Translations under genes and position numbers: made by a program | NCBI RefSeq assembly: GCF_030813505.1 | Contig: NZ_JAUSUE010000018.1 | From: Pectinatus haikarae | Lineage (GTDB): Bacteria; Bacillota; Negativicutes; Selenomonadales; Selenomonadaceae | DNA: 64,000 nt | Direction: 5' to 3' (one strand) | Notes under the pieces: model-generated | Told to the model about the DNA's origin: nothing | The model's input: the letters and a program-made list of their open reading frames with translations, nothing else | The model's database searches: none | Shown here: positions 41,880 to 50,055 of the stretch, one piece after another | Position numbering within the stretch: the stretch's first letter is position 1 | Layout: the number at the start of each line of letters is the position of its first letter

Positions 41880-41938
41880 TTAATACAGATCAAAATAATA
41901 GCTAATACGGATAATTATAACATAATAATCTGTATTAA
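41880..41938. promoter_or_regulatory. Inverted repeat around the levR-like promoter
   Basis: TTAATACAGAT (41880-41890) and ATCTGTATTAA (41928-41938) are perfect 11-bp complements, 37 bases apart. A minus-strand TATAAT (41914-41919) lies between them, so the pair brackets a likely levR promoter. Could be an operator bound by a dimer with looping. Which protein binds is unknown. Confidence 0.45.
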
Positions 41939-42021
41939 AATTAATAAATTTTAGGATAATCCATATAAAAAGAAAAATCTGAATAAAACATTTAAACGTA
42001 TATAAAATGTGGATATTTTTA

Positions 42022-42057
42022 GCATGCCAATACACATTTTAATGTGTATTGGCATGC
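42022..42057. repeat. 36-nt perfect palindrome overlapping the -24 element
   Basis: GCATGCCAATACACATT (42022-42038) is perfectly complementary to 42041-42057 around TT. The right arm contains the -24 GG of the sigma-54 promoter, so a bound protein or a cruciform would compete with polymerase. Distinct from a terminator: no U-tract and upstream of the transcript. Confidence 0.9.
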
Positions 42058-42065
42058 ATATTGCT
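42049..42065 (+). promoter_or_regulatory. Sigma-54 (-24/-12) promoter of the first mannose-family PTS operon
   Basis: TTGGCATG-CATA-TTGCT matches the TTGGCACG-N4-TTGCW consensus with the required GG/GC ten-base spacing. It lies 40 bases before the EIIA start and faces away from the LevR-like gene. Confidence 0.9.
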
Positions 42066-42104
42066 TATATAGTAAGCGAGACAGCAACACAGGGAGGAGT
42101 TCAA

Positions 42105-42518
42105 ATGATTGCAGTTTTACTTTTAACTCATGAAGATTTCGGGAAAGCCATGCTTAAAAGTGCCGAATTGGTATTGGGAACTGTAGAAAGAGTAAAGACG
42201 CTGGGTCTGCATAGAGGAGATGATATTACAGAATTTTGCGGTAAAGTAAAAAACGAGATCGAAGAGCTGGATCAAAAGGAAGGTGTACTTGTTTTTGCTG
42301 ATCTGTTTGGTGCAAGTCCATATAATGCAGCAGCCATTGCCAGTTCAAGCATAAATGTGCCGTATAAGTGTATCACGGGATTGAGTTTTCCGATGCTTCT
42401 TGAAGCACTGACGATGCGCAGCAGTTATGATTTATCTGGGCTGACAGAACACTGTATAAAATCAGGCAGGGAAGGTATAAAAGAATTATTCGAAGAGTTA
42501 TCATCAGCAAAAGATTAA
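42105..42518 (+). CDS. PTS EIIA, mannose/fructose/sorbose family
   Basis: 137 residues; MIAVLLLTHEDFGKAMLKSAEL carries the phosphorylated His9, followed by LGLHRGDDI and VFADLFGASPYNAA, the EIIA-Man fold. Receives phosphate from HPr and passes it to EIIB. GGAGG before ATG 42105 fixes the start; an upstream in-frame ATG lies within the promoter. First gene of IIA-IIB-IIC-IID-AraM. Confidence 0.94.
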   Translation: MIAVLLLTHEDFGKAMLKSAELVLGTVERVKTLGLHRGDDITEFCGKVKNEIEELDQKEGVLVFADLFGASPYNAAAIASSSINVPYKCITGLSFPMLLEALTMRSSYDLSGLTEHCIKSGREGIKELFEELSSAKD

Positions 42519-42533
42519 AGGAGAAATGCTATT

Positions 42534-43007
42534 ATGTTAAACATTGTATTGACAAGGATCGATGACAGGCTGATACATGGACAGGTGGTTACCGCATGGG
42601 CGAAGGTTACCAAGGGAAATCGTATTGTGGTAGTAGATGATGGGGTGGCTAATGATGATTTTATGTCAAAAATAATTAAAATGGCTGCTCCGGCATCTTT
42701 CAAAATAGGCATACACACTATAGAGCAGGCGGCAGAAATATTAAAACAGGATGATACCGGAGAAAGAGTGATAGTGCTTGTGAAGACACCTGTGACGGTG
42801 CAGGCTCTTATGGATAAGGGGGTAAAAATAAAAGAACTTGATCTTGGCGGTATGGGGGCGACAAAAGGCCGTAAACAGCTCTACCGCAATATCTCCATTT
42901 CAGAGGCTGAAAAAGACTGCTTCAGGCAGCTTATAGACAAGGGTGTTCATGTGGTAGTCCAGATAGTGCCGGACGATTCACCTAAAGATATTCAAAATTT
43001 CTTTTAA
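42534..43007 (+). CDS. PTS EIIB, mannose/fructose/sorbose family
   Basis: 157 residues; LTRIDDRLIHGQVVTAWAK includes the active His15, then ILVKTPVTVQALMDKGVKIKELDLGGMGATKGRKQ. Transfers phosphate from EIIA to the sugar during transport. Separate from EIIA, as in Bacillota-type systems. 15 bases after EIIA. Confidence 0.95.
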   Translation: MLNIVLTRIDDRLIHGQVVTAWAKVTKGNRIVVVDDGVANDDFMSKIIKMAAPASFKIGIHTIEQAAEILKQDDTGERVIVLVKTPVTVQALMDKGVKIKELDLGGMGATKGRKQLYRNISISEAEKDCFRQLIDKGVHVVVQIVPDDSPKDIQNFF

Positions 43008-43025
43008 AAAGAAAGGGGTACAAAA

Positions 43026-43787
43026 ATGGAAATGACATTGCTTCAGGCAGCTTTGATAGGATTATTCTATTATCTTTCGTGGAGTCCGTGGCTGACTTAT
43101 GTCGGTTTTTTCACCTTCAACAGGCCGCTTTTGGCAGGACTTGTAACGGGGATAATTTTGGGACAGCCAATGGAAGGCGCATTGATCGGCGCAGGTATAA
43201 ATGTTATCTACTTAGGATTTATATCAGCCGGTGGAGCCCAGATGGGAGATCCTTCCTTTGCGGGTTATGTGGGGACAGCTTTGGCTATAGCATCGAATCT
43301 TGACGTAGGAACGGCAATGGCTATCTCAGTTCCTTTGGGAACGATTGCAACTGTTTTGTGGATAGCTAAAATGACGGTAAATTCATTTTTTGTGCATTGG
43401 GCTGACAGGGAAGTGGAAAAAGGAAATTTGAATATGGTTGCATTTATAAATATAGTGCCGCCGCAGATATTATTATTTGTAATGAGTTTTATTCCCGCAA
43501 CGCTTGTTGTTTATTACGGACCTACAGCTGTGAACGGCATGCTCAGCCTGCTGACGCCAAATATTCTGCATGTATTCAATGTAATCGGTGCGATGCTCCC
43601 TGCACTGGGGATCGCTATGAATCTGAAGCTGATCGGCAATAGTTTTACGATGCCGTTCTTTGTTTTAGGTATATTATGTTCGGTTTATTTCCAAATGGAT
43701 ATTATCATTATTTCAATCATAGGTATAGTTATCGCACTTACAATAAGTGCCGTAAATTATCGCGGTGATAAGGGAGGAAATGCCTAA
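43026..43787 (+). CDS. PTS EIIC, mannose/fructose/sorbose family
   Basis: 253 residues, hydrophobic, the substrate-binding membrane subunit: GQPMEGALIGAGINVIYLGFISAGGAQMGDPSFAGYVGTAL is the ManY/SorA-type core. Substrate is unknown; identity with ManY-like or sorbose transporters cannot be separated by eye. Its stop overlaps EIID by one base. Confidence 0.94.
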   Translation: MEMTLLQAALIGLFYYLSWSPWLTYVGFFTFNRPLLAGLVTGIILGQPMEGALIGAGINVIYLGFISAGGAQMGDPSFAGYVGTALAIASNLDVGTAMAISVPLGTIATVLWIAKMTVNSFFVHWADREVEKGNLNMVAFINIVPPQILLFVMSFIPATLVVYYGPTAVNGMLSLLTPNILHVFNVIGAMLPALGIAMNLKLIGNSFTMPFFVLGILCSVYFQMDIIIISIIGIVIALTISAVNYRGDKGGNA

Positions 43788-44605
43788 TGGATGGCAATAA
43801 ACTTACAAGAGCAGATGTGCGAAAATCATGGCTGAACTGGTTTATGTTCGCTCAATCGAATTACAATTATGAACGGTTGCAGGCAGTTGCTTTTGCCCAT
43901 TCGATGCTGCCCATAATGAAAAAACTTTATCCGCAGGATAAAGAAGAACAAAAGCAGGGGATAACACGCCACATGTCTTTTTTCAACACAGAACCTATTT
44001 GCGGTTCTGTTATACATGGTGTGACTGTGGCAATGGAGGAGGAACGTGCCAACGGGCAGCCTATAACCGACGAGGCCTTTAACGGGATAAAAACGGGTCT
44101 GATGGGACCACTGGCCGGAGTCGGCGATACCTTGACACAAGGTGTTATTACACCGATCATGCTGGCCATCTGTATCGGCATAACAAATAATAATAATATC
44201 GCGGGGCCGATAATTTTCCTCTTAGCACAATTTGTCATAATGACAGGAATTTCTTATAATATGTGGTTTAACGGCTATAAATATGGCAGAAAAGCTGTTG
44301 AAGAAATAATGTCAGGCGGCAAGGTCAATAGAGTCATTGAAGCAGCTTCACTTTTAGGAACGATGGTAATGGGCGGACTGGTGGGACGATTTATACCTCT
44401 TCAATTCTATTTGAATTTTGAATTGGGCGGGGGTGCCGCGTTCAGCTTACAGCATGATCTGCTCGACAAATTGATGCCGGGGCTGATACCTTTGGTGTTG
44501 ACTTTAGTTGTTCTGCATTATGTACGCAAGGGAGTATCGCCGATAAAAATGATGGGTGCCTTGATTTTATTTGGTATTATAACAGGCTGTCTGGGGATAT
44601 TTTGA
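43787..44605 (+). CDS. PTS EIID, mannose/fructose/sorbose family
   Basis: 272 residues; NYNYERLQAVAFAHSMLP, MSFFNTEPICGSVIHGVTVAMEEERANGQ and GLMGPLAGVGDTLTQGVITPI are the EIID markers. With EIIC it forms the membrane complex. C-terminal membrane segment. Coupled by overlap to EIIC. Confidence 0.95.
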   Translation: MDGNKLTRADVRKSWLNWFMFAQSNYNYERLQAVAFAHSMLPIMKKLYPQDKEEQKQGITRHMSFFNTEPICGSVIHGVTVAMEEERANGQPITDEAFNGIKTGLMGPLAGVGDTLTQGVITPIMLAICIGITNNNNIAGPIIFLLAQFVIMTGISYNMWFNGYKYGRKAVEEIMSGGKVNRVIEAASLLGTMVMGGLVGRFIPLQFYLNFELGGGAAFSLQHDLLDKLMPGLIPLVLTLVVLHYVRKGVSPIKMMGALILFGIITGCLGIF

Positions 44606-44685
44606 AATAGGACCGCATTTCTGAACGGAAGATTTATGTCAGCGGCGATCAATTATGCTTGCAATAAACGAAGAGAGGGATTTCA

Positions 44686-46032
44686 TTGCGCACATGGAAC
44701 GATTATATAGGTAAAAAAATAGATTGCGACTGCGGGAAAGTACATGAATGTGATATGCGGCATGTACATGTAGGTCACGATGCGATCTCTGCAGTAGCGG
44801 AATATGTAAAGGAAAAAAAATACAAAAAGATTTGTGTTATTGCTGATATTAATACACAAAAAGCTGCCGGAGAAAAAGTTTACGGAATATTGGAAAAAAA
44901 TGGTATTGCTTATGACAAATATATATTTTCTGATCATGAGATTGTTCCGGATGAGCTGGCGGCGGGCAGGATCATAACGCATATACCAAACGGATGCGAT
45001 CTTCTGGTGGGAATAGGATCGGGGGTTATTAATGATCTGTGCCGATTCACGGCACACACCATAAAGGCCGACTATTTTATAATTGCCACTGCACCATCAA
45101 TGGACGGGTATGCTTCTGATGTCGCACCGCTCATGGTTGATAATTTAAAAACAACTTATGAAAATATGGGACGTCCGGCAGTGATCGCAGCCGATACAGC
45201 TGTTCTGAAAAATGCGCCGATGCATCTGATTACTGCAGGGATAGGAGATATTTTCGGCAAATATGTATGTCTCACCGATTGGAAGCTGGCACACATAGTA
45301 AATGATGAATATTATTGTTCAAAATTGGTTGACATGATGTACAGTGCAGTGGCGGATGTAGCTGCGGCAGCTGACAACGGCATAAAAGAACGTGATGAAA
45401 AAGCAGTGGGAGCCGTAATGGAAGGCTTGATTCTGGCAGGGATAGATATGAGCTACAGCGGTAATTCACGTCCGGCTTCGGGCAGTGAACATCATATGTC
45501 ACATTATTGGGAAATGATTTTCCTGCAGCACGGGCATGAAGGCGTGCATCATGGGACAAAAGTAGGTGTGGGAACAATAATAGCATTGCTTTTGTATCAA
45601 AAAACAGCTGAAAAACTTAAAAATACAGTAAAATTTGCTAAACCACACTTTGATCAAAACAGATGGGAGGAAAACATACGGCGTGTATATGGTCCTGCGG
45701 CGCCGAGTGTGATAGCCCTTGAAAATCGGGTACGAAAAAATGCTGATGAAAATGTGGCTAAGCGTCTTATTATGATCGGAAAACATAAACGGGAAATTAT
45801 TGAATTGACGGAAAATCTTCCATCCGTTGACAAAATGATTGAGCGCATGAAAAATATAAATGCACCATATCATCCGGAGCAGATAGATGTGACAGCGGAA
45901 ATGCTCAGAAACGGTATTATCTATGCAAAGGAATTGCGTAACAGATATGGGCTGCTGCAGCTTATATTTGACTGCGGATGGCAGGAAGAACTGGCAGATG
46001 CCGTTTGTGCTCAAGTAAAAAAAATAGAATAA
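44686..46032 (+). CDS. AraM/glycerol-1-phosphate dehydrogenase-family enzyme
   Basis: 448 residues. GSGVINDLCRFTA, TAPSMDGYASDVAPL, TAGIGDIFGKYV (metal Asp), SGSEHHMSHYWEM and HGHEGVHHGTKVG (metal His) identify the AraM/EgsA family, iron-alcohol-dehydrogenase fold with NAD(P) and Ni/Zn. AraM in Bacillus makes sn-glycerol 1-phosphate from DHAP. Inside a PTS operon the physiological substrate is more likely a polyol or sugar phosphate delivered by the PTS. TTG start after GAGAGGG. A second copy begins at 63932. Confidence 0.88.
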   Translation: MRTWNDYIGKKIDCDCGKVHECDMRHVHVGHDAISAVAEYVKEKKYKKICVIADINTQKAAGEKVYGILEKNGIAYDKYIFSDHEIVPDELAAGRIITHIPNGCDLLVGIGSGVINDLCRFTAHTIKADYFIIATAPSMDGYASDVAPLMVDNLKTTYENMGRPAVIAADTAVLKNAPMHLITAGIGDIFGKYVCLTDWKLAHIVNDEYYCSKLVDMMYSAVADVAAAADNGIKERDEKAVGAVMEGLILAGIDMSYSGNSRPASGSEHHMSHYWEMIFLQHGHEGVHHGTKVGVGTIIALLLYQKTAEKLKNTVKFAKPHFDQNRWEENIRRVYGPAAPSVIALENRVRKNADENVAKRLIMIGKHKREIIELTENLPSVDKMIERMKNINAPYHPEQIDVTAEMLRNGIIYAKELRNRYGLLQLIFDCGWQEELADAVCAQVKKIE

Positions 46033-46101
46033 CAGTTTTAAGTAATCGGCATATTATACAAAAGTCTGATGCCATGGCCAATAAATAAAAATTTGTGTAT
46101 A

Positions 46102-46130
46102 TTGACAATGGTATTGGTATAGGTTATACT
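46102..46130 (+). promoter_or_regulatory. Sigma-A promoter of the Mn riboswitch transcript
   Basis: Perfect TTGACA (46102-46107), 17-base spacer, TATACT (46125-46130), just upstream of the aptamer. Confidence 0.85.
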
Positions 46131-46136
46131 ACCACT

Positions 46137-46232
46137 AATGTCCAAAAGGGAGTAGCTTAAATAGATGAGGTCAACAAACTGGTATTTTACCTGGCCTTAT
46201 CGTTAGCAAATGCTGATTAGCGAGACTTTCGG
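46137..46232 (+). ncRNA. yybP-ykoY manganese riboswitch
   Basis: The conserved GGGAGTAGC near the 5' end, a hairpin with GGTATTTTACC, and TAGCGAGAC toward the 3' end match the yybP-ykoY element. It precedes a Gdt1/UPF0016 exporter, one of the known partners (MntP, YoaB, TerC, UPF0016), and runs into a terminator, so Mn2+ binding should switch the exporter on. Confidence 0.88.
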
Positions 46233-46267
46233 CGTGATTTTTATCACACCGGGGGTCTCGTTTTTTT
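46220..46267 (+). terminator. Riboswitch expression-platform terminator
   Basis: CGAGAC(TTTCGG)CGTGAT...ATCACACCGGGGGTCTCG folds into an extended stem and is followed by TTTTTTT. Its 5' arm overlaps the aptamer's conserved AGCGAGAC. Confidence 0.88.
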
Positions 46268-46307
46268 ATTTATATATAGAGAGAAAAATTATTGGAGGAA
46301 TGAAGGA

Positions 46308-46973
46308 ATGACAGCATTTTTAGCTTCGCTGGCTTTTGTGGTTTTGGCAGAAATGGGAGATAAGACACAGCTCCTGGCTATGGCATTTGCTGTGAGGTAT
46401 CGTTGGCAGACTGTAATGTGGGGAGTATTTGCAGCTACCGTTGTCAATCATCTTTTTGCGGTGCTTATCGGGAATTATCTTACACAGCTGATCCCGATAC
46501 ATTATATTCAAATCGCTGCATCTGTTTCGTTTATAGTATTTGGGTTATGGACGATAAGAGGTGATAAATTAAATGGAGAAGAAAATGCATCTCGATATGG
46601 ACCTTTTTGGACAATTGTGATTGCTTTTTTTATGGCAGAGATGGGAGACAAAACACAATTGGCTACAATAGCTCTTTCAGCAAAATTCAACACACTGCTC
46701 CCAGTATGGATAGGCAGTACCACAGGGATGATGCTGGCCGATGGACTGGGAATTATTATAGGCATTGTTCTGGGGAAAAAGATTCCGGAGCGCACAGTCA
46801 AATGGGCCGCTGCAATAGTTTTTATTTTTTTCGGGCTGTTCGGTCTATATGAATCAATAGATAATAGAATGATAGCATTTGGAAGTATTGCTATTGCAAT
46901 TGCCGTGACAGGAACAGCAATCTATTTTATGTCCTATAGGAACAAGAAGAGTCCTGATAGAAAAATGAAATAG
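46308..46973 (+). CDS. Gdt1/TMEM165 (UPF0016) family Mn2+/Ca2+ exporter
   Basis: 221 residues with six predicted membrane helices and two copies of the E-x-G-D-[KR]-[ST] motif: AEMGDKTQLLAMAF near residue 14 and AEMGDKTQLATIAL near residue 107. This repeated motif defines the family, which exports manganese in bacteria (MneA type). The yybP-ykoY riboswitch upstream independently supports manganese. GGAGG precedes the ATG. Single gene with terminator. Confidence 0.93.
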   Translation: MTAFLASLAFVVLAEMGDKTQLLAMAFAVRYRWQTVMWGVFAATVVNHLFAVLIGNYLTQLIPIHYIQIAASVSFIVFGLWTIRGDKLNGEENASRYGPFWTIVIAFFMAEMGDKTQLATIALSAKFNTLLPVWIGSTTGMMLADGLGIIIGIVLGKKIPERTVKWAAAIVFIFFGLFGLYESIDNRMIAFGSIAIAIAVTGTAIYFMSYRNKKSPDRKMK

Positions 46974-47002
46974 TGATCTGGAATTTGTTCCCGCAGCAAT
47001 GC

Positions 47003-47040
47003 AGAGGGAGGCCGTTCTATAAGTAGCGGCCTCCCTCTTT
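47003..47040 (+). terminator. Terminator of the Gdt1-like gene
   Basis: AGAGGGAGGCCG pairs perfectly with CGGCCTCCCTCT around a 12-base loop, then TT. Could also end the convergent permease transcript. Confidence 0.85.
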
Positions 47041-47234
47041 AGGTTTGCAGTCATTGATATAGTATAAAAAGACACAACGTTTGATTTGTGAATATAAATG
47101 CATAAATAGATATTGTTACAATATATCCAACATAGAATAAATTTGTTAATATGTTTCTCGATATGTTATATATGGATTGGATTTGCTGGAATCTCATTAG
47201 AGCATACAGCCTGTTATTGCGATTTAGGAAAAAA

Positions 47235-48368
47235 TCAAAAATATAATAATATTATATAAAACAAACTGCCCAGTATAATTAAACTGGAAAAATTGAGTAT
47301 AGAGTAAGCTTTGATCAATGCACCGCTTTTTTGAGGATGAGCATTATTAAATAGTGTGAATGTTATTATACTAGCCAGTGAGGCAATAGGTGTTCCTAAT
47401 CCACCGACATTAACACCATAAAGTAGAGCCTGCAAATGGTTTGAAAAAGGAGCCAACATGACTGTACAAGGAACATTACTTATTAATTGACTTAAAAATA
47501 AAGCCAATAAATATGTCTGAAAAGCAGTATGCGTCAAATATGGCAAATACATTTTTACCAATGGCATAGCGGAAATATTTCCGATTGCAACGAATAGAAA
47601 TAAAAAAGTTAAAAGCAAACGATAATCAAGTTTTGTGAGTAAAGATCGTTTGGACAATAATGTGATTATGATTATGCTAAAAACAGTAAAGGTTGCAAAA
47701 TTAGTGTTGGACATGCTGAGTATAATCAGGACAGTAAATAATGAAATTAAAGAAAAATTAAAGTATTTATCTGTAATTTCTTTTGCAGGGATAGATATTT
47801 GGATATATTCTTTTTTTATAATAAAAGTAAGACTTATTAACAGCAGTAGACTTAATAAAAAGAAGGGAAATAATAAAGACAAAAAATTTAAGAAATTCAT
47901 TTTGTAATATGCATAGATGAACAAATTTTGAGGATTTCCTATTGGTGTAATACTACTGCCTAAATTTGCTGATATTGTCAGCAACACGCAGGGAAAAATA
48001 ATAGGATAATTGCTGCGTTGAGAAATTACAATTAAAATAGGTATTATAGTGAGTATGGCAATATCATTTGTGATGAACATAGAGGTAAAAAAGGAAATAA
48101 GACAAAGTGCTTGTGTCAAACTGCGGTGGTTTTTGCAACTACTTGCTATTCTTACAGCAATGTACTTGAGCATCCCACATTCTTCTATTATCTTTATTAC
48201 GATCATTAATTCGAAAAGACAAATAATTACATTGAAATTAATGTATTCTAACTTAGGCAGATTTATCATAGAAGTAAAAATAGCACTTAGCAATGAAATT
48301 GAAAAAACGATGTTTTTATTAAATTGATTTCTAAGCAAAGACGATAGAACAGTAAATTTTAAAGTCAT
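47235..48368 (-). CDS. ArsB/NhaD-type (SLC13-like) ion permease
   Basis: 377 residues, about ten membrane segments, very AT-rich coding. FITNDIAILTIIPILIVIS, ITPIGNPQNLFIY, LISNVPCTVMLAPF and NVGGLGTPIASLASIITF are the paired re-entrant-loop motifs of the ArsB/NhaD/CitT ion-transporter superfamily. Ion is undetermined (anion, arsenite, citrate and Na+ members are all known). AAAGGAG before ATG 48368 fixes the start; in-frame codons upstream overlap the MarR gene end. Coupled to the MarR regulator 35 bases upstream. Confidence 0.78.
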   Translation of the reverse strand: MTLKFTVLSSLLRNQFNKNIVFSISLLSAIFTSMINLPKLEYINFNVIICLFELMIVIKIIEECGMLKYIAVRIASSCKNHRSLTQALCLISFFTSMFITNDIAILTIIPILIVISQRSNYPIIFPCVLLTISANLGSSITPIGNPQNLFIYAYYKMNFLNFLSLLFPFFLLSLLLLISLTFIIKKEYIQISIPAKEITDKYFNFSLISLFTVLIILSMSNTNFATFTVFSIIIITLLSKRSLLTKLDYRLLLTFLFLFVAIGNISAMPLVKMYLPYLTHTAFQTYLLALFLSQLISNVPCTVMLAPFSNHLQALLYGVNVGGLGTPIASLASIITFTLFNNAHPQKSGALIKAYSILNFSSLIILGSLFYIILLYF

Positions 48369-48403
48369 TTTATAGTCTCCTTTCTGTACGATTAAAAAAT
48401 AAA

Positions 48404-49015
48404 TCAATCGTCACCATCTAAATTTTTCTTATGTGGAGAACATGATGGATTTACATGTAAAGTCGGATGATCATGTATATGGGGCAAGGGGGCGCCAGGT
48501 AAATGATCTTTTAAATGAGGAGGAAGCGGTCTGGTTTCATCAAATTCGTCGCTTAAAATCAATTGTGCTTCGCAAGACGCACAGAGTTTTTTTATTATAT
48601 TATAAAAAGATATTTTTTCTTCTGATGATAATTCACCGAATAGTAACTCGGCAGGATTAAATTGATTTTGTGAATTTTTTACGATTATTTTACCTGAAGT
48701 AGATAAATAAACATGTGTTATGCGCTTATCCGCAATATCTTTTTCTCTCCTTATTAAATCAGCTTTCTCCAATTTATTTAAAAGCTCAGACAATGAGGCC
48801 GATCTGATGTCGAGTAATTCCATAAGTTCCTTAAATAATATACCATCGTTATCAGCAATGACATTCAATACACGTATTTGTCCTTGATAGGGAACAAAAG
48901 GTGGTTTTAATTTGTAAAGACTTCTTTGATACATTTTGATAAATCTTGTGAATACAGGTAATAATTCATTGACAGAAATTATTAGATCAGTAGTGTTTTG
49001 CTTTTCATCTTCCAT
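48404..49015 (-). CDS. MarR-family regulator with His/Pro-rich C-terminal tail
   Basis: 203 residues. Winged helix: GQIRVLNVIADNDGILFKELMELLDIRSASLSELLNKLEKADLIRRE (residues about 45-95) and the wing DKRITHVYLSTSGK. Then a helix with CASC (about 144-147) and a 50-residue tail rich in Pro and His (PPHLKDHLPGAPLPHIHDH, CSPHKK). The cysteines and the His cluster could bind a metal, which is not usual for MarR. Autoregulation is likely: two operator-like sites flank its promoter. Transcribed with the ion permease. Confidence 0.88.
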   Translation of the reverse strand: MEDEKQNTTDLIISVNELLPVFTRFIKMYQRSLYKLKPPFVPYQGQIRVLNVIADNDGILFKELMELLDIRSASLSELLNKLEKADLIRREKDIADKRITHVYLSTSGKIIVKNSQNQFNPAELLFGELSSEEKISFYNIIKKLCASCEAQLILSDEFDETRPLPPHLKDHLPGAPLPHIHDHPTLHVNPSCSPHKKNLDGDD

Positions 49016-49038
49016 AAATAAAATTTCCTTCCATTTAT

Positions 49039-49099
49039 AAATAGGTACCTAGCAATATAATGATACAATAATATTACCGTAATTGCAAGGTGCCTATTT
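49039..49099 (-). promoter_or_regulatory. marR-permease promoter bracketed by inverted operator sites
   Basis: Minus strand TTGCAA (49083-49088), 17-base spacer, TATCAT (49060-49065). AAATAGGTACCT lies at 49039-49050 on the plus strand and the near-identical AAATAGGCACCT reads on the minus strand at 49088-49099, so two copies face each other, one beyond -35 and one beyond the start. Each is nearly palindromic (AGGTACCT), fitting a MarR dimer. Confidence 0.6.
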
Positions 49100-49100
49100 A

Positions 49101-49430
49101 AATTATATAGATCATCTATATAAACCTTCATTATTAACTGTCTGCGGACTTATATCTGTAAGGGACAGCTTGAGAACTATTGTTGGTGTATTGCACTTTT
49201 GAAGAAAAATTGTATAAGTAGGATTGGCAGCTGTATATTGATTTTACATACTCTTGCGCATTTATGGATATTTACCGTCAAGCAATATTAAAATGATGAA
49301 ATTTGTAATGAACTTAACAATAAATATCCAAAAAATCTAAAATACCGATGGACTTTGTACACTATAGTATAATTCAATGGCAGAGAAGTGATAAAATTCA
49401 TATTTTATAAATATATATAAAAAGCTCTGA
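49101..49430. other. Gene-free AT-rich stretch
   Basis: No reading frame with a ribosome site and no RNA gene was seen. It grades into the IS256 remnant at 49431 and may include decayed upstream parts of it. Confidence 0.5.
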
Positions 49431-49735
49431 TAGCAGATCTAAAGTTTGTGTATGCTACACCAACAGAAGAAACAGCATTAACTGGACTTGATCATTTTAA
49501 AGATCAGAAGGCTTATTTATACCACAAATACCATAGAGGGATTTAATCGGCAGCTTAGAAAAGTCACTAAATCAAGGACAATTTTCGCTTCAGATGACAG
49601 CCTCTTAAAAATTCTCTATCTGGTAATGTGATGGACATTACTAAAAAATGGACTGGATGGCGGCAGGCCTGGAATCAAATAAGAGCACAACTGGATATCT
49701 ATTTTGAAGAACACTTTTTAGAAAGAGATATTTAA
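49431..49735 (+). pseudogene. IS256-family transposase remnant (C-terminal third)
   Basis: Three frame segments in order: LIADLKFVYATPTEETALTG, then after a frame change YTTNTIEGFNRQLRKVTKSR plus SDDSLLKILYL, and after another MDITKKWTGWRQAWNQIRAQ to a TAA. These match the catalytic-Glu region and C terminus of IS256/mutator transposases, with an internal deletion and two frameshifts. About 20 bases after the stop, TTTACACAAAA resembles the IS256 group's terminal sequence. Confidence 0.85.
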
Positions 49736-49801
49736 ATTTATATTAGCTTTGTGTTTACACAAAACTTGAAGAACTCTTAGGATGGGTTATGTGTAAGGCC
49801 T

Positions 49802-49966
49802 CTTAATCAAGGTTTCAACTCGGATGTGGATTGTTCCTTGGGTCAGTTATTTACCTACATCAAGGTCAATGGCAGGTTCAAAACTATCTGTGCATTGACC
49901 TTGATCTTTTTGCCAGAAAAATCATAGGCTGGAATATGACCTCTGCCCATTCCTATAAATTAATAT
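49802..49966 (+). pseudogene. IS3-family transposase (OrfB integrase core) remnant
   Basis: The plus strand reads LNQGFNSDVD...LFTYIKVNGRF, then in a second frame YLCIDLDLFARKIIGWNMTSAH before TAG. This is the rve-core segment (usually W-x-x-D-I-T-Y-I ... V-I-D-L-F-S-R-x-I-x-G-W) with a frameshift between. Both ends are missing. It abuts the IS256 remnant. Confidence 0.75.
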
Positions 49967-50021
49967 AGAGTGCGTTGCAAAAAAAATAAAATAGAATTTT
50001 CCGAAATATTTTACAACGGTA

Positions 50022-50050
50022 TTTACAAAAGCAGTAAATGAATATATAAT
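50022..50050 (+). promoter_or_regulatory. Sigma-A promoter of the GntR gene
   Basis: TTTACA (50022-50027), 17-base spacer, perfect TATAAT (50045-50050). The tandem repeats at 50056-50095 begin at the transcription start. Confidence 0.75.
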
Positions 50051-50055
50051 ATAAC

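Noticed and set aside
42009..42104. N-terminal extension of EIIA starting at 42009
   Set aside because: It would be encoded by the palindrome and the sigma-54 promoter, upstream of the transcription start; ATG 42105 has the ribosome site.
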